DNA from: Gammaproteobacteria bacterium
Lineage (GTDB): Bacteria > Pseudomonadota > Gammaproteobacteria > SZUA-229
Direction: 5' to 3'
Length of the DNA stretch: 7,544 bases
Assembly: GCA_011051475.1 (NCBI GenBank)
Contig: DRLE01000279.1
Coordinates: 1-7,544 of the forward strand
Shown: positions 1 through 4,817 of the stretch, piece after piece
Numbering within the stretch: position 1 is the stretch's first letter
Layout of the letters: each line of letters begins with the position of its first letter
Position numbers and translations under genes: made by a program
The notes under the pieces: generated by a model
Told to the model about the DNA's origin: nothing
Database searches by the model: none
What the model saw: only the letters and a program-made list of their open reading frames with translations

Positions 1-98
1 GCAGTTATTTTGTCGTGGTGGGGGCGGGGCACCTGCTGGGCGCGCAGGGTATTGTGCGCTTACTTGGGGGGCGTGGGTATGATGTAGTGCGGCGGTAG
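1..98 (+). CDS. C-terminal end of a TraB/GumN family protein (partial)
   Basis: An open frame enters from the left edge (first full codon at 3) and stops at TAG 96-98, leaving 31 visible codons. The visible peptide starts SYFVVVGAGHLLG and ends with an arginine pair. The pattern of a hydrophobic strand, then GAGHLxG, then a helix leading to an RGY strand near the C-terminus is characteristic of the TraB/GumN (PrgY-like) family. These are metal-dependent-hydrolase-like proteins of poorly defined function, often exported or lipid-anchored. Only the tail is present, so catalytic residues and any signal peptide cannot be checked. The gene runs towards accC (convergent). The identification rests on about 30 residues; the reading frame itself is clear. 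Confidence 0.72.
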   Translation, partial: SYFVVVGAGHLLGAQGIVRLLGGRGYDVVRR

Positions 99-123
99 CC
101 GGGCGCGCGGTGGTAACGCGCGC

Positions 124-240
<117 letters not shown>

Positions 241-265
241 GTCTTTAGCCCTCCGGGCTAAAGAC
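241..265 (-). terminator. Perfect hairpin at the accC 3' end, possible terminator
   Basis: GTCTTTAGCCC (241-251) pairs perfectly with GGGCTAAAGAC (255-265) around a three-base loop TCC, giving an 11-bp stem. The stem's outer edge coincides with the last base of the accC stop codon (TAG, complement of 265-267). On the accC strand no T-tract follows; the next bases are AGTGAAT. On the plus strand a run of six T lies about 12 bases beyond the stem. It may therefore be a 3'-end-stabilising hairpin or a weak bidirectional terminator between convergent genes rather than a textbook intrinsic terminator. Confidence 0.45.
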
Positions 266-1605
266 TAAAGGCCCAGTTTTTTCTCCAGATAATGAATATT
301 CGTGCCACCGGCCTGGAAGTTCGGGTCGCCGATGATTTCCTTGTGCAGCTCGATATTGGTTTCGATGCCGGTAATGCTGATTTCGTCCAGTGCGCCGAGC
401 ATGCGGGCGATGGCGACTTCGCGGTCGTTGCCGTAGGCGATCAGTTTGCCGATCATGGAGTCATAATGCGGGGGCACGGTGTAGCCGCCGTAGATATGGG
501 TGTCGATACGGATGCCGGGACCGCCGGGGGGATGGTAGCGGTCGATTTTGCCGGGTGATGGCATAAAGGTTTTCGCGTGCTCGGCATTGAGACGGCACTC
601 GATGGCGTGGCCGCGAATAACGATATCACTCTGCTGGTAACGCAGCGGCTCGCCGGAGGCGATATAGAGCTGTTCCTTGATAATGTCGACACCGGTAATC
701 ATTTCGGTTACCGGGTGCTCCACCTGTACGCGGGTGTTCATTTCAATAAAGTAGAATTCGCCATCTTCGTAAAGAAACTCGAAGGTGCCGGCGCCGCGGT
801 AGTTCATCTTGACGCAGGCGTCGACACAACGCTGGCCGATGCGCTGTCGCTGTTCCTCGGTAATGCCGGGGGCGGGTGCCTCTTCCACCACCTTCTGGTT
901 ACGGCGCTGCATGGAGCAGTCGCGCTCACCGAGGTGAATGGCATTGCCCTGGCCGTCGGAGAGTACCTGAATTTCCACGTGGCGCGGGTGCTCCAGGTAT
1001 TTTTCCATATACACCATGCTGTTGCCGAAAAAGGTGCCGGCTTCCTGCTTGGTCAAGGCAATGGAGTTCTGCAATGTGGCTTCGGTATGCACCACGCGCA
1101 TGCCGCGGCCGCCACCGCCACCGGCGGCCTTGATAATAATCGGGTAGCCGATTTTTTTCGCCAGCTTTGCGTTGGTTTCAGGGTCGTCACCCAACGGGCC
1201 GTCGGAACCGGGCACACAGGGAACACCGGCTTCTTTCATGGCCTCGATGGCGGCGACCTTGTCGCCCATGGTGCGGATGGACTCGGGCTTGGGGCCGATA
1301 AAGATAAAGCCGCTGTCTTCTACACGCTCGGCAAAATCGGCGTTTTCCGAAAGGAAACCGTAACCGGGGTGAATGGCCACGGCGTCGGTTACTTCGGCGG
1401 CGCTGATAATGGCCGGTACATTCAGGTAACTCTGGTCGGAAGGGGCAGGGCCGATGCAGACGGATTCGTCGGCCAGACGCACATGCTTCAGATCGCGGTC
1501 GGCCTCGGAATGGACGGCAACCGTCTTGATACCCAGTTCACGGCAGGCGCGCAATATGCGAAGCGCGATTTCGCCGCGGTTGGCGATAACTACTTTCGAT
1601 AACAT
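265..1605 (-). CDS. accC: Biotin carboxylase subunit of acetyl-CoA carboxylase
   Basis: AccC uses ATP and bicarbonate to carboxylate the biotin on AccB, the first half-reaction of malonyl-CoA synthesis for fatty acids in the cytoplasm. The 446-residue product matches the usual AccC length. In order it has the N-terminal biotin-carboxylase domain (MLSKVVIANRGEIALRIL), an ATP-grasp domain with the glycine-rich loop GGGGGRGM at 162-169, and a C-terminal domain from about 330. Residues at the E. coli catalytic and nucleotide positions are all present: K116, K159, H209, K238, E276, E288, R292, Q294. The start ATG (complement of 1603-1605) lies 8 nt after the accB stop, so the two are surely cotranscribed and perhaps translationally coupled; only a weak purine stretch precedes it. 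No frameshift or missing residue is seen. Confidence 0.98.
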   Translation of the reverse strand: MLSKVVIANRGEIALRILRACRELGIKTVAVHSEADRDLKHVRLADESVCIGPAPSDQSYLNVPAIISAAEVTDAVAIHPGYGFLSENADFAERVEDSGFIFIGPKPESIRTMGDKVAAIEAMKEAGVPCVPGSDGPLGDDPETNAKLAKKIGYPIIIKAAGGGGGRGMRVVHTEATLQNSIALTKQEAGTFFGNSMVYMEKYLEHPRHVEIQVLSDGQGNAIHLGERDCSMQRRNQKVVEEAPAPGITEEQRQRIGQRCVDACVKMNYRGAGTFEFLYEDGEFYFIEMNTRVQVEHPVTEMITGVDIIKEQLYIASGEPLRYQQSDIVIRGHAIECRLNAEHAKTFMPSPGKIDRYHPPGGPGIRIDTHIYGGYTVPPHYDSMIGKLIAYGNDREVAIARMLGALDEISITGIETNIELHKEIIGDPNFQAGGTNIHYLEKKLGL

Positions 1606-1613
1606 AGCGCTGC

Positions 1614-2075
1614 CTACTCGATAACAATCAGTGGCTGGCCGAACTCGACCGGTTGTGCATTCTCAACCAGAATGGCTTTTACCACGCCGGCCTTGTCTGC
1701 CTCGATCTGGTTAAGAATTTTCATGGCTTCGATAATGCAGACGGTGTCGCCTTCGTTGACCTTGTCACCAACCTTGACGAAATCCGGCGCGCCGGGGGAA
1801 GGCGCGGTATAGAAAGTGCCGACCATGGGCGCATTAATGGTGTGGCCGGAGATGGCGCATTCTTCTGCCTCGGTTTCAGCTGAAGCGGCCGGCGCAGCCG
1901 CCGGCGCCGGTGCGGGAGCAGCGGGCGCCGGGGCGGCAAACTGCTGTACCGGCGCAGGTGCAGAAGTAGAGTAGCGGGAAATGCGAACCGACTCTTCACC
2001 TTCGTTGATTTCAATTTCTGCAATGCCGGATTCTTCCAGCAGTTCAATCAATTTTTTTACTTTGCGAATATCCAT
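1614..2075 (-). CDS. accB: Biotin carboxyl carrier protein of acetyl-CoA carboxylase
   Basis: AccB carries the covalently bound biotin that is carboxylated by AccC and then donates CO2 to acetyl-CoA through AccA/AccD. The 153-residue product is close to E. coli AccB (156). It has an N-terminal helical segment (MDIRKVKKLIELLEESG), an Ala/Pro-rich flexible linker at about 38-68, and a C-terminal biotinyl domain. The biotinylation motif EAMKIL places the modified lysine at K119. The protruding 'thumb' typical of bacterial BCCP is visible at about 82-96 (APMVGTFYTAPSPGA). The start ATG (complement of 2073-2075) has an AAAGG Shine-Dalgarno 9 nt upstream, part of a small hairpin annotated separately. 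Its operon partners are aroQ upstream (35-nt gap) and accC downstream. Confidence 0.98.
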   Translation of the reverse strand: MDIRKVKKLIELLEESGIAEIEINEGEESVRISRYSTSAPAPVQQFAAPAPAAPAPAPAAAPAASAETEAEECAISGHTINAPMVGTFYTAPSPGAPDFVKVGDKVNEGDTVCIIEAMKILNQIEADKAGVVKAILVENAQPVEFGQPLIVIE

Positions 2076-2099
2076 AGGAAAAAACCTTTGGGGCCAAAG
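2076..2099 (-). promoter_or_regulatory. Short hairpin plus T-run in the accB leader, covering the Shine-Dalgarno
   Basis: On the minus strand the 35-nt aroQ-accB gap contains CTTTGGCCCCAAAGG followed by six T and then CCT before the accB ATG. CTTTG and CAAAG pair (complement of 2095-2099 with 2086-2090) around a four-base loop, with an optional extra G-C pair. The 3' arm includes the AAAGG that is the best Shine-Dalgarno for accB. The stem is short (5-6 bp), so it is at most a weak attenuator or translation modulator. The pairing and T-run are seen; any regulation is inferred. Confidence 0.35.
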
Positions 2100-2110
2100 C
2101 CCATTGTAAT

Positions 2111-2551
2111 TTAACTTTGTAACTGTTTTATTGCCGCCTGCAGCGCCAGTTCGTAACCCTGGGCGCCAAGCCCTGAGATAACGCCGGCGGCAATGTCGGA
2201 AAAATAGGAATGTTCACGGAAACTTTCACGGGCGTGAACATTCGATAAATGTATTTCAATAAACGGAATCGCCACGCCGCTCAGGGCATCGCGCAGGGCG
2301 ACGCTGGTATGGGTAAAGGCGGCGGGATTGATCAGAATAAAACGCACGCCGTCCTTGCCGGCCTGATGAATGTGCTCGATTAATTCAGCTTCGGCATTGC
2401 TTTGCACGCTTTTCAGCTCAAGGCCGTTATCCGAGGCGATTTGAGACAGCCGGCTGTTAATATGCTCGAGCGTGTCGGTACCATAGTGGTCAGGCTCGCG
2501 CGTGCCTAGCAGGTTCAGGTTGGGGCCATTGATGACGAGCAGATCAGGCAT
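2111..2551 (-). CDS. aroQ: Type II 3-dehydroquinate dehydratase
   Basis: AroQ removes water from 3-dehydroquinate to give 3-dehydroshikimate, the third step of the shikimate pathway, in the cytoplasm. The 146-residue length is normal for the dodecameric type II enzyme. Signature segments are present in order: LLVINGPNLNLLGTREPDHYG with R17 and the catalytic tyrosine Y23 on the active-site lid, INPAAFTHTSVALRDA with N75, and the C-terminal IEIHLSNVHARE with catalytic H101. The start ATG (complement of 2549-2551) gives the canonical N-terminus. No clear Shine-Dalgarno precedes it; a 7-bp RNA hairpin sits there instead. It is followed at 35 nt by accB, the usual neighbour in gammaproteobacteria. 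A promoter candidate lies in the 135-nt gap to the tlpA-like gene. Confidence 0.97.
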   Translation of the reverse strand: MPDLLVINGPNLNLLGTREPDHYGTDTLEHINSRLSQIASDNGLELKSVQSNAEAELIEHIHQAGKDGVRFILINPAAFTHTSVALRDALSGVAIPFIEIHLSNVHARESFREHSYFSDIAAGVISGLGAQGYELALQAAIKQLQS

Positions 2552-2564
2552 TACAGTGATTATT

Positions 2565-2582
2565 TGACCACTCTTGCGGTCA
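2565..2582 (-). promoter_or_regulatory. Leader hairpin or operator-like palindrome just upstream of aroQ
   Basis: On the minus strand TGACCGC-AAGA-GTGGTCA forms an inverted repeat with one mismatch in DNA. In RNA the mismatch becomes a G-U wobble, giving a 7-bp stem with an AAGA tetraloop. The stem ends 13 nt before the aroQ ATG, where a Shine-Dalgarno would normally lie, and no other good one is visible. It could be a protein-binding operator or an mRNA element that controls translation. No known regulator consensus is matched confidently. Confidence 0.4.
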
Positions 2583-2610
2583 TTCCGGATATTGTTATTA
2601 TTTGCAGGTA

Positions 2611-2639
2611 ATTGTGCATAAAAAAAGTGGAAATGTCCA
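2611..2639 (-). promoter_or_regulatory. Candidate sigma-70 promoter for aroQ-accB-accC
   Basis: Read on the minus strand, TGGACA (complement of 2634-2639; 5 of 6 to the -35 consensus) is separated by exactly 17 bases, including a T7 run, from CACAAT (complement of 2611-2616; 4 of 6 to the -10 consensus). Transcription would start near 2604, giving a leader of about 53 nt that contains the hairpin at 2565-2582. It lies in the only sizeable gap between the tlpA-like gene and aroQ, where a promoter for the biosynthetic operon is expected. Confidence 0.42.
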
Positions 2640-2641
2640 TA

Positions 2642-2667
2642 AATTTCGGCGAATTTGCCGCGAAATT
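2642..2667 (-). other. Hairpin downstream of the tlpA-like gene
   Basis: AATTTC (2642-2647) pairs with GAAATT (2662-2667) and GGC (2648-2650) with GCC (2657-2659), leaving a two-base bulge and a GAATTT loop. It begins about 20 nt past the tlpA-like stop and ends next to the putative aroQ -35. No T-tract follows on the gene strand, so it is not a standard intrinsic terminator. It may stabilise the 3' end or separate the two transcription units. Confidence 0.35.
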
Positions 2668-2686
2668 CGTTGAATGACGATGCCGC

Positions 2687-3220
2687 CTACAGTTTAATGC
2701 CGTGTGCCGACAGCAGCTCCCTGGCCCGTTTTTTGCTCAGTTCGCCGCTAATGGTATAGACAATCCTGCCGTCACGGTCGATCAGCACGCTGTAGGGCAG
2801 GACACCCTGGTCATTGCCGTAGCGTCTGGCCAGTTCGATACCGGCCTGCTGTACCACCATGGTGGGGTAGTTCATGCCGATTTCCTCGATAAACCCGGCG
2901 ACTGCGTCTTCATCATCGATGGCCAGGCCGACAATCTGGAAACCCTGGCTGCCGTATTCATTTTGCAGCGCGATAAAAGCGGGGATTTCATGCTTGCAGG
3001 GCGGGCACCAGGTGGCCCAGAAATTCAGCAGCACCAGCTTGCCGTCATACTGTTTAATGTTCTGGTATTCACCGTTGATATCCGGTGCGGCGAATTCGGG
3101 GCGTATCTGCCCCAGCGCCGGATTGTTGGCATCCGCCTGCTGGTTCAGGTAGCTGCGCACGGCAAAGCCCCCGGTGGCGGCAAGGGCGGCAATAACAAGA
3201 ATAATCAGGGCTTTCTTCAT
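2687..3220 (-). CDS. Membrane-anchored TlpA/ResA-type thiol-disulfide oxidoreductase
   Basis: The product is a periplasmic thioredoxin-fold protein tethered by an N-terminal signal anchor (MKKALIILVIAALAATGGFA). The domain runs from about residue 38 and carries the redox motif WCPPC (C72 and C75) after VLLNFWAT, plus the cis-proline region GVLPYSVLIDRDG with P142. CPPC and the AhpC/TSA-Redoxin-like layout place it with the TlpA/ResA/CcmG group, which reduces disulfides, for example in cytochrome c maturation or oxidase assembly. The substrate here is unknown. dsbD, the usual electron source for such proteins, is on the same strand 1.6 kb upstream. The start at 3218-3220 (177 aa) is chosen because the signal anchor begins there. 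A longer frame to 3271 would begin exactly at the end of the upstream gene's terminator. No strong Shine-Dalgarno is visible for either start. Confidence 0.88.
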   Translation of the reverse strand: MKKALIILVIAALAATGGFAVRSYLNQQADANNPALGQIRPEFAAPDINGEYQNIKQYDGKLVLLNFWATWCPPCKHEIPAFIALQNEYGSQGFQIVGLAIDDEDAVAGFIEEIGMNYPTMVVQQAGIELARRYGNDQGVLPYSVLIDRDGRIVYTISGELSKKRARELLSAHGIKL

Positions 3221-3270
3221 GGAAAAAGATTTTCGTTGGGGTAGCGGGTAAGGCATTTTACAGCAAAGCA

Positions 3271-3305
3271 TTAAAAAGGGTTTCCATGCGTTGCATGGAA
3301 ACCCT
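3271..3305 (-). terminator. Strong intrinsic terminator of the upstream lipoprotein gene
   Basis: A perfect 13-bp stem, AGGGTTTCCATGC (3277-3289) with GCATGGAAACCCT (3293-3305), has a three-base loop. On the minus strand it is followed by a T-run ending in TTTTTAATG. It begins 28 nt past the lipoprotein stop at 3333. It isolates that gene from the tlpA-like gene, implying that the latter has its own promoter in the roughly 50-nt gap or depends on readthrough. Confidence 0.88.
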
Positions 3306-3332
3306 GTAGACAGCTTTACGCCGTGACGGTTC

Positions 3333-3854
3333 TTACTGTTTTACAAAAGGCGTGGTAATCAGCCTTGTCGGGCGTTTGTCCGGTGCGGAAGCGTCTTTGG
3401 CCGGGTCGGCCTCGTCATCAGAGACATAAAGATTATTACCGGACACGGTAATACAGTCATATGTTTTGTCACCTGGTGTATTGCCGACTGTAGATGTTAC
3501 TACGGTAGTATCCAGTTCTGTGCCGGATGTAATGCCGGCAACCGTGCCATCGAGTGTGCAGGAACCGCCGAGCGTATAACTCAGCGTTTCGCTACCACTA
3601 TCAATTATATTGCCCGTGCAGTCGGCCGCATCATATGCCTCGAATGCCACGGTAATGGAGCTGCTGTCTATGGTAACACCGATGTCAACAGAGCCGCCCG
3701 ACTCATTTTCGCATCCGCTCCAGGTGCCGGTAAGGTCGCTGGTTGTCAGTGTCGCACCGCCCGAACCACCGCCGTCACCATCACCTGAGCTGGAACAGGC
3801 TGCCAGACCTGCTCCCGCTAAAAGATATGCGCATAAATATATAATTTTTTTCAT
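3333..3854 (-). CDS. Small lipoprotein with four extra cysteines, function unknown
   Basis: The 173-residue product starts MKKIIYLCAYLLAGAGLAAC: a lipoprotein signal peptide with lipobox LAAC, lipidated at C20. The mature N-terminus SSSGDGDGGGSGG is a flexible tether; serine at +2 suggests sorting to the outer membrane. From about residue 40 comes a single beta-rich domain beginning LTGTWSGC, with cysteines C48, C79, C99 and C134 able to form two disulfides. It ends in a polar tail with KRPTRL before the terminal VKQ. The layout recalls small gammaproteobacterial lipoproteins with a GTWxxxC start and an RPT-containing tail, but I cannot name a family or function. A Shine-Dalgarno GAGAGG lies 8 nt before ATG. 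It has its own terminator and an FNR/ANR-like site upstream. Composition is AT-richer than dsbD or accC. Confidence 0.85.
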   Translation of the reverse strand: MKKIIYLCAYLLAGAGLAACSSSGDGDGGGSGGATLTTSDLTGTWSGCENESGGSVDIGVTIDSSSITVAFEAYDAADCTGNIIDSGSETLSYTLGGSCTLDGTVAGITSGTELDTTVVTSTVGNTPGDKTYDCITVSGNNLYVSDDEADPAKDASAPDKRPTRLITTPFVKQ

Positions 3855-3861
3855 TTCACTA

Positions 3862-3869
3862 TCCTCTCT
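3862..3869 (-). promoter_or_regulatory. GA-rich ribosome binding site of the four-cysteine lipoprotein
   Basis: AGAGAGGA on the minus strand lies 7 nt before the ATG at 3852-3854. It is the strongest Shine-Dalgarno of the minus-strand genes and fixes the start of the lipoprotein with its complete signal peptide. Confidence 0.75.
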
Positions 3870-3932
3870 TGTATGTTACGGATAAATAATGACATGAGCG
3901 ATCGGAGGGAGTACAGGGGAATTTATATTTAC

Positions 3933-3946
3933 TTGATGCAGGTCAA
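3933..3946 (-). promoter_or_regulatory. FNR/ANR-type binding site upstream of the four-cysteine lipoprotein gene
   Basis: The plus strand reads TTGATGCAGGTCAA; on the gene's strand it is TTGACCTGCATCAA. It matches the FNR consensus TTGAT-N4-ATCAA at 9 of 10 defined bases and the ANR form TTGAT-N4-GTCAA fully. Its centre is about 85 bases upstream of the ATG. The same bases also provide TTGACC, a 5-of-6 match to a -35 element, with TAAATT 15 bases further on as a poor -10. No convincing -10 sits at the spacing of a class II FNR promoter, so activation or repression cannot be decided from sequence. Confidence 0.5.
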
Positions 3947-3994
3947 GTTTCTGCGCAAAAGTCGAGCCCTTTTCCGAAAAACTTTTGCGGCAAT

Positions 3995-4022
3995 AAAAAA
4001 GCGGGGCTAGCCCCGCTTTTTT
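3995..4022 (-). terminator. Strong bidirectional intrinsic terminator after the CarboxypepD_reg-like lipoprotein gene
   Basis: A perfect palindrome GCGGGGCTAGCCCCGC (4001-4016) is flanked by six A (3995-4000) and six T (4017-4022), giving a GC-rich stem with a U-tract in either direction. It lies 22 nt past the lipoprotein stop at 4045 and cleanly ends that transcript. It also shields the FNR/ANR-like site and promoter of the next gene from readthrough. Confidence 0.93.
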
Positions 4023-4044
4023 ATTCTGGTAGTAGTGAAAGTGT

Positions 4045-4698
4045 TTATTGTTCGAATTCCATAAAAAGAACTTCACCATTGACCAGTGTGCCGGTCTGGC
4101 TGACGCCGTTAACGGTAACGGTTACACTGCCAGGATTGCTGTATTTGGCAATATAAGCCGGTGCATCGGGGACGGGGCTTCCAATCTCGTTCGGGCTGGG
4201 TGTGGGGGTTATAGCTGGCAGTGGTGTTACTGTATTACCATTGGCATCGACAACATCAATGACTAACCAGGCGGCATCTGTCATTAAAGTTGTGGTGCCA
4301 AACGATGCCGTCAGCATATCTTCAGCAGCTGTTGTCAATACCAGACCGACATCATTACCGGTGTCATCCGCTGAAAGGTTTTTAATGGCTGAGTTGAGGG
4401 TGATGTAATCGGTCTTACTGGCGCTCAGGTAAAAGTCGGTGCCTTTCAGTACGGTTGTTGAGTAATTGCCGCTGGCGTCAGTTGTGACTGGATCTGGATT
4501 GAGTGAGGCATTGCCGTATTTGGCGGCAACCGTGACGCCAGACAGGGGGACTTCGGGGCTGGCGGAGGAGTCTGTGATCGACCCGCTGACTTTAACCGTG
4601 CTGTTATCTACAATGTCCTGTGCGGTATCGGAAGAACTGCTGCAGCCGGCCATAATGAGTGAAGTGGTCAAGGCGCTTGCCAGTAATATCTTGTTCAT
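4045..4698 (-). CDS. Lipoprotein with carboxypeptidase-regulatory-like beta domain
   Basis: The 217-residue product has a lipoprotein signal peptide (MNKILLASALTTSLIMAGC) with lipobox MAGC and lipidated C19, then SSSSD. Residues about 35-105 (VKVSGSITD, PLSGVTVAAKYG, TTDASGNYSTTVLKG, YLSASKTDYITL) follow the transthyretin-like pattern of the CarboxypepD_reg / DUF4382-like carbohydrate- or surface-protein modules. A proline-rich segment lies near 158-177 (PLPAITPTPSPNE), and a second short beta stretch ends the protein. It has no cysteine other than C19. It is predicted to be attached to an inner or outer membrane facing the periplasm, with Ser at +2 favouring the outer membrane. Function and partner are unknown. 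A purine-rich AGAGAGA precedes ATG. It lies between dsbD and the other lipoprotein on the same strand. Confidence 0.83.
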   Translation of the reverse strand: MNKILLASALTTSLIMAGCSSSSDTAQDIVDNSTVKVSGSITDSSASPEVPLSGVTVAAKYGNASLNPDPVTTDASGNYSTTVLKGTDFYLSASKTDYITLNSAIKNLSADDTGNDVGLVLTTAAEDMLTASFGTTTLMTDAAWLVIDVVDANGNTVTPLPAITPTPSPNEIGSPVPDAPAYIAKYSNPGSVTVTVNGVSQTGTLVNGEVLFMEFEQ

Positions 4699-4761
4699 AA
4701 TCTCTCTCTGTTAGTGAAAATAAAAACACGGGTAAGTATGTTCTTTACCTCCCATTTTACG

Positions 4762-4790
4762 AGTATAGGACAGGTTTTATCTTGTTGCAG
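4762..4790 (-). promoter_or_regulatory. Candidate promoter of the CarboxypepD_reg-like lipoprotein gene
   Basis: On the minus strand TATACT (complement of 4762-4767; 5 of 6 to -10) follows CTGCAA (complement of 4785-4790; 3 of 6 to -35) at exactly 17 bases. The expected start near 4755 gives a leader of about 57 nt with a small GGTAA/TTACC stem (4731-4735 with 4745-4749) and the AGAGAGA ribosome site. The -10 is good, the -35 poor. Confidence 0.38.
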
Positions 4791-4817
4791 GGCACGGACG
4801 AAAGCGAGCCGTCCCCT

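Noticed and set aside
577..1602. 341-codon plus-strand open frame opposite accC
   Set aside because: It is entirely antisense to accC, an enzyme with all catalytic residues in place. The translation shows no recognisable motif and is rich in Gly/His/Ala as expected of a mirrored GC-rich codon pattern.
2702..3244. 180-codon plus-strand frame opposite the tlpA-like gene
   Set aside because: It is antisense to a clear thioredoxin-fold gene and has no signal, motif or ribosome site of its own.
3221..3271. 17-residue N-terminal extension of the tlpA-like protein
   Set aside because: The ATG at 3269-3271 lies at the very end of the previous gene's terminator, and the extension places non-typical residues before an otherwise standard MKK signal anchor.
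3876..4079. 67-codon minus-strand frame between the two lipoprotein genes
   Set aside because: It reads straight through the perfect terminator palindrome at 4001-4016 and the FNR/ANR-like site, and overlaps the end of the upstream lipoprotein gene.
4796..4815. GGACG/CGTCC stem after the dsbD stop as a terminator
   Set aside because: The stem has only five pairs with a nine-base loop and no T-run follows on the dsbD strand.
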